The notes under the pieces were generated by a model. The model made no database searches. It worked only from the letters and a program-made list of their open reading frames with translations, and was not told the origin of the DNA. 64,000 bases of DNA from Photorhabdus bodei. GTDB taxonomy: Bacteria; Pseudomonadota; Gammaproteobacteria; Enterobacterales; Enterobacteriaceae. Shown here piece by piece: positions 36,086 through 44,459 of this stretch (positions within the stretch are counted from its first letter, which is position 1; each line of letters opens with the position of its first letter). The stretch spans positions 1-64,000 of the forward strand of contig NZ_NSCM01000013.1 in NCBI RefSeq assembly GCF_003287735.1, given 5' to 3'. A program made the translations under genes and the position numbers.

Positions 36086-36350
36086 GACGGCGCTTATGCT
36101 GCAACAGTTTCTGTAAAATAGTTACCCTTTCTTCACTTAATTTTATACTTGGATATCAATGCTCAAATTTGGCTTTTAAATCACCATTTAATACCTTTGT
36201 TCGAGTCTGTAGTAAATAATGTGTGCCCCGTTGATTTTTGATGTTGTATCAGTGATGGCAGCTCGCAGGACGAGACAGCTACGCTGGCTTGATGAACAGC
36301 ACAACGTAGCACCTGCCCGCTCAAAGAAGATGACGGGGGTGATTCATCTG
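36086..36350. other. Intergenic stretch between repressor remnant and parE
   Basis: No convincing gene. A plus-strand 76-codon frame at 36219-36449 overlaps parE in antisense and has no recognisable features. This is probably residual phage sequence at a deletion junction. Confidence 0.4.
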
Positions 36351-36605
36351 TTAATGAAGGATACGCGCAATCAGAATATCGGTATCCCGGATAGTATAGA
36401 AAACCGTGTGGCGGTGAAACTCAACCCGCATTACACCTGGGACAGATAGGTATTCCCTCCCTATATGTGGCATCTCTGCTAGCGTGTCAAAAAGTGCTTC
36501 CAGTGCCTCCGTATAATGGTCAGCCTGAGCTTCACCGAACTGCAAAAGTGTATAATCATAAATCCCAGCAAAATCTTCAGCAGCCTGATCCGTGAGCTTA
36601 TACAT
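36351..36605 (-). CDS. parE: ParE-type toxin
   Basis: 84 residues of the RelE/ParE fold: YKLTDQAAEDFAGIYDYTL at the N-terminus, a central IGREYLSVPGVMRVEFHRH and a C-terminal YTIRDTDILIARILH, all typical of ParE. Family members poison DNA gyrase. The gene overlaps the antitoxin gene by 8 bp, so translation is coupled, and the antitoxin is made first. Located in the left prophage remnant as cargo. Confidence 0.9.
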   Translation of the reverse strand: MYKLTDQAAEDFAGIYDYTLLQFGEAQADHYTEALEALFDTLAEMPHIGREYLSVPGVMRVEFHRHTVFYTIRDTDILIARILH

Positions 36606-36840
36606 TATGTCTGCGTTTCCGTTGTTCCGCTATATCCCGTAGGGTCAGCGAGCTTTCCCCACTTTCCAAGCCAGCAATAACCGCCTTGCGTACAATCTCA
36701 TCGTAAGCTTCTTGTTGCTCCAGCAAACGCAGCGCCGAACGTATAACTTCACTGGCATTTCCATAACGGCCACTTTCAATCATGTGCTGTACGAACCCGT
36801 CAAGCTGTTCGCCCATACTGACAGTAGTAATTTTTCTCAT
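36598..36840 (-). CDS. parD: ParD-type antitoxin
   Basis: 80 residues. The N-terminal ribbon-helix-helix region is TTVSMGEQLDGFVQHMIESG followed by YGNASEVIRSALRLLEQQE, the ParD pattern; the C-terminal tail, rich in Arg and Glu, would wrap the toxin. It should neutralise ParE and repress the operon by binding the palindrome 10 bp upstream. Complete and in normal order with parE. Confidence 0.92.
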   Translation of the reverse strand: MRKITTVSMGEQLDGFVQHMIESGRYGNASEVIRSALRLLEQQEAYDEIVRKAVIAGLESGESSLTLRDIAEQRKRRHNV

Positions 36841-36849
36841 ATATCACCA

Positions 36850-36870
36850 ATGTATTAATAGTTAATACAT
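36850..36870. promoter_or_regulatory. Palindromic operator upstream of parD
   Basis: ATGTATTAA-TAG-TTAATACAT, a perfect 9-bp inverted repeat with 3-bp centre, placed just before the parD start. It is the likely autoregulatory site for ParD. Confidence 0.75.
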
Positions 36871-37388
36871 CAAGTATGCAGCAGATCAGGCCGCATTACC
36901 AACGTTCTGCTTAGTCCTACCAACCCGATCAGCAATGCCTTCTTTGACCAATAAATTTTGCAGACAATGGTTGCGTTAACTAATTGCCATTTGAGGAGAT
37001 TTGGCAATAGCTTTTTGCAATGGATAAATCACTGATCTATCGGTCAGAAGAATGGGATTGCACAAATGAATGTTTTTGTTCTTATGGTTGATGTAGAGAA
37101 AAGTTGGCAGTTATCGCAGCTACCCGGTAACTATCTATGTCTATGATAATTAAATATTTAATTGCTATATATTTTATTTAATATAGTTGATTTATGTAAA
37201 GATGGCTTGTATATAAATAAGGTGAAGTGACATGAATATCAGTTACTAAAAACGAATATTTTTGGTGCTTGAGCACGTTATTTTAGCTATGAACAATTTC
37301 AGCCGTATTTGACGTGTGAAGATGTTGAAAAGATACAACGTGCAATAATTAAAATATGGCGGGTTATCATTTTTTTGTTTTCTTTGAA
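36871..37388. other. AT-rich intergenic stretch between two toxin-antitoxin modules
   Basis: No gene could be supported. A minus-strand run encodes LQNLLVKEGIADRVGRTKQ before a stop near 36889, which might be the tail of a lost winged-helix protein, but nothing upstream of it is coherent. A 120-codon minus frame at 37299-37661 is antisense to the next antitoxin gene and is not called. Confidence 0.4.
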
Positions 37389-37442
37389 AACAACATTGTT
37401 GTTATAGGTTATTGTGCTAATATGACAACACAAATGACAACA
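37389..37442 (+). promoter_or_regulatory. Probable operator/promoter of the second toxin-antitoxin pair
   Basis: Contains the palindrome AACAAC-ATT-GTTGTT (37389-37403) and two direct copies of ATGACAACA at 37422 and 37434. They lie 35-90 bp before the antitoxin start, as expected for sites bound by a ribbon-helix-helix antitoxin. Confidence 0.55.
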
Positions 37443-37477
37443 TTTTCTTTGGGGCAATAGTGAACGAAGGAGGGTGA

Positions 37478-37756
37478 ATGGAGACGATTCATTTTCGTAT
37501 TGATGAAGAAACCAAGCGTTTAGCCATGCAAGCTGCCAAACGCCATCAGACAGACTTAACAAAGTTAATGAGACAAAAAGCCGAAGAGTTGGCGAATGAA
37601 GAACGTGAGTATCAAAAAAATACCCATGCTCACTGGTTAGAAGCGGAAATTGAGAAAGCAATTGACCGATGTGAAAATGGTTTGGCTCATTTCATCGATG
37701 ATTCTGAAAGTCATCATCGGATGGCTCTACTGCGTAATAAGCTGAGCAGGGGATAA
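37478..37756 (+). CDS. Antitoxin of a type II pair (ribbon-helix-helix)
   Basis: 92 residues. The N-terminus METIHFRIDEETKRLAMQAA fits a ribbon-helix-helix of the RelB/DinJ kind, followed by a charged helical tail that could wrap the toxin. A strong ribosome-binding site (AAGGAGGGTG) precedes the ATG. The toxin gene starts one base after its stop. The opposite orientation to parDE shows it is an independent module. Confidence 0.8.
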   Translation: METIHFRIDEETKRLAMQAAKRHQTDLTKLMRQKAEELANEEREYQKNTHAHWLEAEIEKAIDRCENGLAHFIDDSESHHRMALLRNKLSRG

Positions 37757-37757
37757 A

Positions 37758-38063
37758 GTGATACGTCTTTCATGGGAAGAAACCGCCCAAACTGACCGGG
37801 AGCAAATTTATTTCTACTTCTTTGAACAGGCTGGGCTGTTATTGGCTGATAAAGTTGATACAAAATTTTCGGAAATGGCTGAACTTCTGAAAGTTAGCCC
37901 ATATGCAGGCGTAAAGGCTCGTAACAGCCCAGATAAACGTTATAGAAAACTCGTTGTCCCTCATTTTCCTTTCATCATGCTCTACCGTTACGATGAGGAT
38001 ATAGAAAATATAAAAATTCTCAGAATATTGCACACCTCCAGAAGAATAACCGGGCTTTTTTAA
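37758..38063 (+). CDS. RelE/ParE-family toxin
   Basis: 101 residues starting with GTG (IRLSWEETAQTDREQIYFYF), with the family's core YAGVKARNSPDKRYRKLVVP, then HFPFIMLYRYDE and KILRILHTSRR. Fold and length fit a RelE/ParE toxin; whether it cleaves mRNA or attacks gyrase is open. A strong terminator follows at 38146. Confidence 0.85.
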   Translation: MIRLSWEETAQTDREQIYFYFFEQAGLLLADKVDTKFSEMAELLKVSPYAGVKARNSPDKRYRKLVVPHFPFIMLYRYDEDIENIKILRILHTSRRITGLF

Positions 38064-38145
38064 GTAAAAAACTTTGAGGTGAATCTCAAAAATATTCCAG
38101 CCAGATAACTGGGAGCATTTCTTTGTCTGACAGTAAACTGAGTTA

Positions 38146-38180
38146 TAAAAAAGCCCCTCGGCATGCGAAGGGCTTTTTTT
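38146..38180 (+). terminator. Rho-independent terminator after the second toxin gene
   Basis: Stem GCCCCTCG/CGAAGGGC (one mismatch) extended by A/T pairs, loop GCATG, followed by seven Ts. Confidence 0.85.
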
Positions 38181-38257
38181 GTATATCGATGTGGTCACGG
38201 TGTGGACATTTTTGTTTTTAAATCCTTTTATTACAATGTGTTATGTTTGGAAAACAA

Positions 38258-38480
38258 ACACCATCCCTGTCTTTCAGGCCCTTTTTAGGGCCTTTTTTTT
38301 CAGTCACTTACAACGCATTTCTTTGTAAAACAACAACATAAAAAAGTATAAAGGGGTTGGAAAGTATACGAAAGTTTTTGAGTGTGGACGCTTGGTGGAC
38401 GTTCGCCACACTCTCTAGCTTTATTCTACTTCTATCCCACCCTTAAGAGGGTTTAATGTAATGGCATGTTGCAGATAGTC
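38258..38480. repeat. 223-bp direct repeat, right copy (junction between tandem prophages)
   Basis: Nearly identical to 35088-35310. It holds a second copy of the cpxP terminator (38276-38300) and the 3' end of the intact integrase gene. It is therefore the hybrid attachment site between the left remnant and the right prophage. Confidence 0.88.
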
Positions 38481-39404
38481 CGGGGCAAGGTGTGCATAGA
38501 CCATTGTTTGGATTATGCTGGCGTGCCCTAATATCTGTTGTAATGCAATTATATTCCCTCCATTCATCATGAAGTGGCTGGCAAAAGTGTGTCTGAGGAC
38601 ATGAGTTGCTTGCCCTTTAGGTAAGTCGGGCTTTACTACATGTAAGATCTTGCAGAAATTTATGTAGTCAACATTGAACAGCTTGCCCATTTTCTTTTTA
38701 CCACGAATTTCTTTCTCTAATTTGTCAGAAATGGGAACGATGCGTTGATCTCCATTTTTGGTATTTAGAAAAATTACACGGCCTTTTAATACCTGTTGAG
38801 CTGCCAGACTTTCCGCTTCCCCCCAGCGCGCGCCAGTGCTAAGGCAGAGTAAAGCCAGCTTTTTTTCCTCTTTATTTAGAGAATTAAGCAGTAGTTCTAT
38901 CTCTGGTATTGTGAGATAGGTCATAGCAACATTTTTCTCGCTTAATGGCTCTAATCCTTGTAGAGGATTTGTGCCGGTAAATTCCTCAATTTTTATTAAG
39001 GTCGAGAACATACCGGATAGTCTGTACATATCTCGATTTACAGTTTTCGCGCTTATTCCATCAGCCAGCCGTTTTCCCCGATGTTCCATGATGACTCTCT
39101 TTGTGAGGTGACCTATTGTGGGGTTGTTAAGCTGCCTCATTGTTTTGGTGAGATGTCGCTTCTCTATTGCTCCATTGTCTGTGTTTTGTCCGTAATATAG
39201 CCACCAAATATTGATGAAATCACTCAGTTGTGTCTTATCATTCGTGGTGGATGGTTCACTATTGCTAGCCTGTGTGAGCGTGTAACGTTCAAAGGCAACT
39301 GCTTCACTTTTTCTATTAAATTTCCTACGGAGTCTTGTTCCTGTGCTGCCGTAGGGTCTTACATCCACTTCGTAGCGTCCATCATTGAGCTTCTTAATTG
39401 CCAT
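38421..39404 (-). CDS. int: P2-like prophage integrase
   Basis: Tyrosine recombinase of 327 residues from ATG 39404 (MAIKKLNDGRYEVDVRP), the start that matches the family; the longer frame to 39467 adds unrelated residues. The catalytic set is visible: Arg in STGARWGEAESL, His and Arg in HVLRHTFASHF, His in ILGHASIIQTM, and Tyr in VYAHLAPDYL region. It integrates and, with Cox, excises the phage. It points toward the attachment repeat, which overlaps its 3' end. About the length of P2 Int. Confidence 0.95.
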   Translation of the reverse strand: MAIKKLNDGRYEVDVRPYGSTGTRLRRKFNRKSEAVAFERYTLTQASNSEPSTTNDKTQLSDFINIWWLYYGQNTDNGAIEKRHLTKTMRQLNNPTIGHLTKRVIMEHRGKRLADGISAKTVNRDMYRLSGMFSTLIKIEEFTGTNPLQGLEPLSEKNVAMTYLTIPEIELLLNSLNKEEKKLALLCLSTGARWGEAESLAAQQVLKGRVIFLNTKNGDQRIVPISDKLEKEIRGKKKMGKLFNVDYINFCKILHVVKPDLPKGQATHVLRHTFASHFMMNGGNIIALQQILGHASIIQTMVYAHLAPDYLQHAITLNPLKGGIEVE

Positions 39405-39470
39405 AAGTAAGCCCTTCGATGAAACTGACAGATTGTGACCACAACTCGTCAGCATACGCATAACCAATAT

Positions 39471-39764
39471 CTAGCCAATTTTCTGGTTTGAGTGGAATGA
39501 GGTTTCGTTCTCTGGCCCATTGTGCGCGATAGCCGGCGAGACTTGACCAGCTTCCGGTGCTGTAGTGTCAGTCATTAGCCACAGCGTATATTTTTTGAAC
39601 TTAGGGTGTTGAGTTAATTTAGAAAGTGTGTTCCAGCCGGGTTCGTTATGTCCTCCCTCTAATTTTTTTAATGTGCTAAGGGGGAGCTGCATGATTTCAC
39701 AGAATTGTGATTGACTCAGGTTCTCTGCATTACGCATGGCCTTTATTTTTTCTCCTATGTTCAT
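39471..39764 (-). CDS. Phage immunity repressor (P2 C-like)
   Basis: 97 residues with an N-terminal helix-turn-helix: IGEKIKAMRNAENLSQSQFC and LPLSTLKKLEGG. The C-terminal part KKYTLWLMTDTTAPEAGQVSP is common in repressors of this P2-like group. It is upstream of int in the same direction and divergent from cox, the P2 switch layout. It would repress the early (cox) promoter and maintain lysogeny. Confidence 0.85.
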   Translation of the reverse strand: MNIGEKIKAMRNAENLSQSQFCEIMQLPLSTLKKLEGGHNEPGWNTLSKLTQHPKFKKYTLWLMTDTTAPEAGQVSPAIAHNGPENETSFHSNQKIG

Positions 39765-39895
39765 TGACTTAGTTCCGAGTATTGATCTAGTATTCGCTTG
39801 GTGGTGTAAAAGTCGGAACCATCAAGCACGAGCAAAACACCTTGTAAACAGAGTTAGAACGGGTTTAAAGGTGTTTGATCTAACGAGGTTAACAA
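39765..39895. promoter_or_regulatory. Lysis-lysogeny switch region between repressor and cox
   Basis: 131 bp with face-to-face promoters expected. It contains the direct repeat AGTATT at 39778 and 39790 and an interrupted inverted repeat AAACACCTT/AAAGGTGTTT around 39834-39876, candidate sites for repressor or Cox. Neither operator is assigned with certainty. Confidence 0.5.
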
Positions 39896-40168
39896 ATGAG
39901 TGAAGAAGCGTACAAGGTTGAATATCCAGTTGATGCCGTACCGTATCCAAAATTTGCGGCTTTGATCGGTAAAAAAGAAGCGGCTGTTCAAGAAATGGTA
40001 AAGCAGAACAAGTTGCCACTTATTGAATGGCGTGATCCGAGTAAACCAAAAGCTAGGGTAGGGGAGAAGTGGATTTATGTTCCTGAGTTTAATCGTGCTA
40101 TGCGCGAGGCATTCTACAACCGGCCAAAAGAACAGCGTGACGCTTGGCTATTGTGGATTGGGCTATAA
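39896..40168 (+). CDS. cox: Cox-like excisionase and repressor of Pc
   Basis: 90 residues. Similar to P2 Cox along its length: DAVPYPKFAALIGKKEAAVQ near the N-terminus (winged-helix) and RPKEQRDAWLLWIGL at the C-terminus, compared with the RPKEIRDGWLMWLGL end recalled for P2. Cox directs excision with Int and turns off the lysogenic promoter. First gene of the rightward early operon. GAGG precedes the ATG. Confidence 0.92.
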   Translation: MSEEAYKVEYPVDAVPYPKFAALIGKKEAAVQEMVKQNKLPLIEWRDPSKPKARVGEKWIYVPEFNRAMREAFYNRPKEQRDAWLLWIGL

Positions 40169-40178
40169 GGTGCGTGTT

Positions 40179-40385
40179 ATGACTCAGATCCCAACACCAG
40201 AGGAATACAAAAAGGGGCGGGTAAAATTTGGAAAATTACTTATTCAGCCTTTACGCAAGAACGCCGTAGTTCAGATTACTCAATATCAGGTCAGTGATGG
40301 CGAATACTCTTATGGTCAATTCGATTCAAAAGAGCAGGCTATCAGTTTTGCAAGGCAGCTTTACGGGAGAGAAATCAATGAATGA
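40179..40385 (+). CDS. Small early phage protein, function unknown
   Basis: 68 residues from ATG 40179 (MTQIPTPEEYKKGRVKFGKL), 10 bp after cox. The C-terminal YSYGQFDSKEQAISFARQLY resembles small P2-type early proteins of unknown role. The longer frame from 40077 lies inside cox and is rejected. Its end overlaps the next gene by 8 bp. Confidence 0.7.
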   Translation: MTQIPTPEEYKKGRVKFGKLLIQPLRKNAVVQITQYQVSDGEYSYGQFDSKEQAISFARQLYGREINE

Positions 40386-40524
40386 ATTAATGAAAATTCC
40401 GCATAAATATAAATTAACTGGCGATGATTTCAAAAAGACGAATCATTACAAATATTTCATGATTTCGGTAATTGGTTTGGCAACTGTGATATTAACCCCG
40501 TTATTAGTTTTTATTTACAGGTGA
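40378..40524 (+). CDS. Small membrane protein of the phage early region
   Basis: 48 residues from ATG 40378. A single hydrophobic helix (FMISVIGLATVILTPLLVFI) ends the protein, with a basic N-terminal part. Overlap of 8 bp with the upstream gene suggests coupled translation. Could be a superinfection-related membrane peptide, but no family was recognised. Confidence 0.55.
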   Translation: MNELMKIPHKYKLTGDDFKKTNHYKYFMISVIGLATVILTPLLVFIYR

Positions 40525-40528
40525 TGAA

Positions 40529-40888
40529 ATGGCAAATACAGAACCGTGCCGTGCTGTTGTCTTAACACTGGATGAGAAAATCGATGGTCTCAATAAAGCC
40601 TCTGAGGCGCGTAATCGGTATTTTTGTGATGATAAAGAAAATAATAACAAATTGGCCGATTTCATGGAAACTATGCGTGATCGCACAAATAACCGCGTTA
40701 GAAATAATGAACGGGTTTTGCATTTAATTTTTCACTTGGCAGGTTTTGATAAAGAGCGTTATCACGTCAAGTTTAAGGAATTAACAATAGAGGAACAGCG
40801 TTCATTAATATTGGCAATTAATCAACTTCGGGCAGTGGCGTCTATATTGCCAGATAAATTGGCATTGCCAAAGCCAACTCAGTATTAA
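40529..40888 (+). CDS. Early phage protein, function unknown
   Basis: 119 residues, charged and helical, no membrane segment or signal. Mid-region NNRVRNNERVLHLIFHLAGF and C-terminal EEQRSLILAINQLRAVASIL suggest a helical bundle. It lies in the position where P2-like phages of Photorhabdus and relatives carry uncharacterised early genes; I have no firm family name for it. It follows the small membrane protein by four bases. Confidence 0.65.
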   Translation: MANTEPCRAVVLTLDEKIDGLNKASEARNRYFCDDKENNNKLADFMETMRDRTNNRVRNNERVLHLIFHLAGFDKERYHVKFKELTIEEQRSLILAINQLRAVASILPDKLALPKPTQY

Positions 40889-40961
40889 TTTAAAGCATAA
40901 TTTAAGAAATTAATGCGAAAATTCGCAGGGCTTTTTATTACCTAAAAATAGGAAATAGAAA

Positions 40962-41156
40962 ATGAATATAGAGAAATTAATTAAAAAAAATAGAGAAGAC
41001 GAGCGCAAGATATTAGCCGAACGTTCTTCTTCACGTCTGTTAAAAATCGCGGCGCATATTGTGGCAAAGAAATTGGATTACGCCGCTTCATCTGCATTGT
41101 TGAACAGTGAAGCCGAGAAAATAGAACACGAAGCACGGGAGTTGGAGAGTGTCTAG
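40962..41156 (+). CDS. Small early phage protein (DUF2732-like)
   Basis: 64 residues, highly charged helix: EKLIKKNREDERKILAERSS then AAHIVAKKLDYAASSALLNS. Pattern and place fit the DUF2732 proteins that precede the zinc-finger gene in P2-like phages. The 3' end overlaps the zinc-finger gene by 8 bp. Role unknown. Confidence 0.7.
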   Translation: MNIEKLIKKNREDERKILAERSSSRLLKIAAHIVAKKLDYAASSALLNSEAEKIEHEARELESV

Positions 41157-41370
41157 GGAAATCGACCATGCTTGCCAACATGCTGAGAAAACGCTAGAGC
41201 GCAGAATATCAGAGCATGTAAACCGCTCCGTCGGTGTCTCTGCGTTTGAATGTGAAGAGTGCGACCAACCTATCCCTGTGGAACGTCGGATGAATATCGC
41301 TGGAGTCATCCGCTGCGTCGCATGTCAGGAAGTTTTTGAACTGAAACAGAAGCATTATCGGAGTATATGA
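41149..41370 (+). CDS. TraR/DksA-type zinc-finger protein
   Basis: 73 residues with a C4 zinc finger, CEECDQPIPVERR and then GVIRCVACQ, the DksA/TraR signature; the upstream part is a short helix (HACQHAEKTLERRI). Phage TraR-like proteins bind the secondary channel of RNA polymerase and alter promoter choice. Early region, between the DUF2732-like gene and dam. Confidence 0.88.
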   Translation: MSREIDHACQHAEKTLERRISEHVNRSVGVSAFECEECDQPIPVERRMNIAGVIRCVACQEVFELKQKHYRSI

Positions 41371-41374
41371 ATTG

Positions 41375-42190
41375 GTGAATAAAACTATCTTGAAATGGGC
41401 AGGCTCTAAAATTCGCATTATGGATAAATTGCTACCCCATCTGCCAGCAGGTCAACGGTTGGTTGAACCGTTCGCAGGTTCATGTTCTGTAATGATGAAT
41501 ACGCAATATGATGCGTATTTAATTGCAGATGCTAACAGCGATTTAATCGATATGTATCAATGCATCAAAGAAAATTGTGATGGATTTATAAATGCTGCGC
41601 AAGACTGGTTTTCGTATTTTAATAGTGAACATGGGTTTTATTGTCTGAGAGCTTTATTTAATTCTGATGATGAAAAATATAAATCGCAGATATGGCGCGC
41701 ATCGGTATTTTTATTTCTAAACCAGCATTGCTTTAATGGCCTGTGTCGTTATAACTCAAAAGGTGAATTCAATGTGCCTTTTGGGAACTGTAGAAAACCT
41801 TACTTTCCCGAAGTAGAAATATTGGCGTTTGCTGAGAAATCCAAGATTGCTTCTATCCATCGTGCCGATTGGCGCGAAATACTGAAACTGGTTGATTTTG
41901 GGGATATGGTTTATTGCGATCCGCCTTATTTCACCAACGGCGTTAATTTCACGCAGTATTGCAAAAATGGCTTTCTTCATCATGACCATAAGGAGCTGGC
42001 GACTTCTCTGAAACAGCTTAATGAATTATTGGGCGTTCCTGTCACAGTGTCCAACTCCATTGAGGCCAAAGAACTTTATGCCGATCTGGGGTTCACTATC
42101 CATGAAATCGAAGCACCCCGCACCATTGCCGCCAATGGCAATCGTCAGCCAGTAATAGAAATTATTGCGACGCTAGAGGCGAGTGCATGA
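41375..42190 (+). CDS. dam: DNA adenine methyltransferase (Dam-like)
   Basis: About 271 residues. Motif I is LKWAGSKIRIMDKLLPHLP followed by VEPFAGSCSVM, and motif IV is MVYCDPPYFTNG, defining the D12-class N6-adenine methylases that act on GATC. No ATG is present; GTG at 41375 (or TTG at 41372) is the start, with CGGAG about 10 bp before. Phage Dam may protect against host restriction or tune replication and packaging. It overlaps gene A by 4 bp. Confidence 0.92.
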   Translation: MNKTILKWAGSKIRIMDKLLPHLPAGQRLVEPFAGSCSVMMNTQYDAYLIADANSDLIDMYQCIKENCDGFINAAQDWFSYFNSEHGFYCLRALFNSDDEKYKSQIWRASVFLFLNQHCFNGLCRYNSKGEFNVPFGNCRKPYFPEVEILAFAEKSKIASIHRADWREILKLVDFGDMVYCDPPYFTNGVNFTQYCKNGFLHHDHKELATSLKQLNELLGVPVTVSNSIEAKELYADLGFTIHEIEAPRTIAANGNRQPVIEIIATLEASA

Positions 42191-44319
42191 GTGAGTTAAT
42201 CGACTTGTTGCAGGAGCACAACAGCGATTACCAGCAGTCAAAACGCCTGCAATATGAGATGTTCAAGCCCGGTTTGCCCGGCGAGTCAACGTTAGCTGAA
42301 CAGATCATGTGGCAGGTAAACCCTGATGATTATGACTGGCGTCATAAAATTATCGGTGATATGCCCGATTTTTTGGCGCTCTATTTTGCTACTCGGTACA
42401 AAAAAATATTTACCCAATCGGGGGGTGATCGCCGTCGTGCTAATACGTTTTTGCGTCAGTTTGGCGAGAACGTATTACCACGGCTGAATAAAGTCACTGA
42501 ACGCTATCAATTCAAGGATCAGGTATCCGGCGTTACCCCGTTCCCCTTTATTGAGCAGTTAGAGCGATTGGTTACGTTGGAGCGTAAGGATATCAAACAG
42601 CTTGCCTGGGGAATTTCCCATTTTATGGCCGAGAACTACGAAAATACATCGGCTCAGTATGTCAATCAACAACCTGCGAGCGAACAAGACGCCAGAGAAC
42701 GTTTGATCCGTATCTATGAGTTACTGGCAAAACTGACTCAACAAGCTGGCACAACAGCCCCTTACTGGCAGCAGTTCACCAAAGGCAGGGAAGGCGCCAC
42801 AGTCGATCAATTGTGTGCCGGCCTCCTGCGCATGATGTCGGATAAATGGTGGTATGCCCGCTTGAAAAGAATGCGTGATATTCGCGCTGAGCATATGGCT
42901 ATTGCGGTAGGTCAAGTGCAGAAATCAGCCTCTCCCTATGTTTCCCGTAGTACGCTGCGTGAATGGTTGGAACAGAAGCGCCGCAATTGGGACTTTATCA
43001 AACAGTTTGATGTTGAGAATGAACAGGGCGACAGGGTGCCGCTGGAAGATATGGTACTCGGTAGTGTGGCTAATCCTGCTGTCCGCCGTAGTGAATTGAT
43101 GGTGAGAATGCGCGGTTTTGAAAATCTGGCTGACGAACTCGGCTATGTCGGTGAGTTTTATACCATCACTGCTCCATCAAAATGTCACGCTGTCCATAGT
43201 GTCGGTGGCTTTGTTTCAAATTGGAATGGGGCCAGTCCCCGTGATACACAAAAATATTTGTGCAACGTCTGGGCGAAAATCAGGGCGGCTTATTCCCGTG
43301 CGGGGATCAGCGCCTTCGGTTTTCGTGTAGTTGAACCTCACCATGATGGGACTCCTCACTGGCACATGTTGCTGTTTATGCGTCCTGAGCATGTCGATGA
43401 AATGCGCGACATCATGTGTTATTACGCCCGGTTGGAAGATTCAGAAGAATTACAGGGGCAAAAGGCACTAAAAGCACGATTCCATGTGAAGCCCATCGAT
43501 AAAGCGAAAGGTTCGGCTACAGGCTATATTGCTAAGTACATTTCTAAGAATATTGACGGTTACGCGCTGGATGGCGAAAAGGATGAGGAAACAGGCCAAC
43601 TTCTTAAGGATATGTCATGGTCTGTTGCTGCTTGGGCCAGTCGTTGGCGTATCCGGCAGTTTCAGCAGATCGGCGGTGCGCCCGTTTCCGTCTGGCGCGA
43701 ATTGCGTCGTTTGCGTGGTGATGAGCAAATCTTGCCTGATGCAGATATGGATAATGTCCGATTTGCTGCGGATGTGGGGGACTGGTTCGCCTATACCGAG
43801 TTCCAAGGTGGGCCTCTGGTTGCACGAAAAGATTTAACCGTGCGGTTGTCCTATGAAATCACCGAACAGGGCAATGCCTACGGCGAAAATGTGTTGCGTA
43901 TTTCTGGTGTCTATTCACCCAGCTTGGGCGATTCCTCTTCTTTTATTACCCGTACTGTTAAATGGAACATTGTTCCTAAATTTAACGCTGATGTTAAGGG
44001 TGTGGGTTTGGGGTTTTCTGGCGGCTCTGCCGCCTCTTGGAGTTCTGTCAATAACTGTACGGGGTGTGACAGTACGGTCAGAGGCGGTGATCTGTTAGTG
44101 GAAAAAGTTATCGATTATGCGGATTCAATCGGCATGGATTTTAGCCGGGCTATGGCGAAGTCATTAATCATCGGAGGAAAAATCAACATAGGTGAACAGT
44201 TGTTCAAGTTATGGACGGATGGCAGTTTTATTCCGATAGAGACGGAATGTCAGAAAGAAGCCCGTCGCGATTTGTTGTGGCAGCGGATTAAGAATATTGG
44301 TGAAATGAGGAATAAATGA
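42187..44319 (+). CDS. A: Replication initiation endonuclease (P2 gpA)
   Basis: 710 residues. HUH endonuclease: metal-binding HHDGTPHWHMLLF and the tyrosine pair in GYIAKYISKN, the same arrangement as the two active Tyr residues of P2 gpA, which nicks its origin and starts rolling-circle replication. The N-terminal 300 residues and the C-terminal tail match the usual gpA size (about 760 in P2). The origin is expected inside the gene but was not located. Last gene of the early operon. Confidence 0.95.
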   Translation: MSELIDLLQEHNSDYQQSKRLQYEMFKPGLPGESTLAEQIMWQVNPDDYDWRHKIIGDMPDFLALYFATRYKKIFTQSGGDRRRANTFLRQFGENVLPRLNKVTERYQFKDQVSGVTPFPFIEQLERLVTLERKDIKQLAWGISHFMAENYENTSAQYVNQQPASEQDARERLIRIYELLAKLTQQAGTTAPYWQQFTKGREGATVDQLCAGLLRMMSDKWWYARLKRMRDIRAEHMAIAVGQVQKSASPYVSRSTLREWLEQKRRNWDFIKQFDVENEQGDRVPLEDMVLGSVANPAVRRSELMVRMRGFENLADELGYVGEFYTITAPSKCHAVHSVGGFVSNWNGASPRDTQKYLCNVWAKIRAAYSRAGISAFGFRVVEPHHDGTPHWHMLLFMRPEHVDEMRDIMCYYARLEDSEELQGQKALKARFHVKPIDKAKGSATGYIAKYISKNIDGYALDGEKDEETGQLLKDMSWSVAAWASRWRIRQFQQIGGAPVSVWRELRRLRGDEQILPDADMDNVRFAADVGDWFAYTEFQGGPLVARKDLTVRLSYEITEQGNAYGENVLRISGVYSPSLGDSSSFITRTVKWNIVPKFNADVKGVGLGFSGGSAASWSSVNNCTGCDSTVRGGDLLVEKVIDYADSIGMDFSRAMAKSLIIGGKINIGEQLFKLWTDGSFIPIETECQKEARRDLLWQRIKNIGEMRNK

Positions 44320-44399
44320 TGAAAGTTTTTGTGGTAAAGCACAAGTTTATTGATTACTCGAAAATTGTCGGCATTTTTCTATCAGGGGGAGAAATTTAG
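44319..44399 (+). CDS. Possible 26-residue small protein after gene A
   Basis: ATG overlaps the stop of gene A; the frame reads MKVFVVKHKFIDYSKIVG to a stop at 44399. The tight overlap with A favours translation, but the length is minimal and no family was recognised. Confidence 0.35.
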   Translation: MKVFVVKHKFIDYSKIVGIFLSGGEI

Positions 44400-44459
44400 A
44401 GGGTAAAACGTTCCTTAACCCCAGTCGTCAGTGATGTTTTGATGGGAATGAACTGTTAG

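Noticed and set aside
36219-36449. 76-codon plus-strand frame near parE
   Set aside because: Half of it is antisense to parE; Arg-rich composition suggests chance.
37299-37661. 120-codon minus-strand frame
   Set aside because: Runs antisense to the antitoxin gene and across its control region; no motif.
39822-40019. 65-codon minus-strand frame over the cox start
   Set aside because: Antisense to cox and the switch region; no support.
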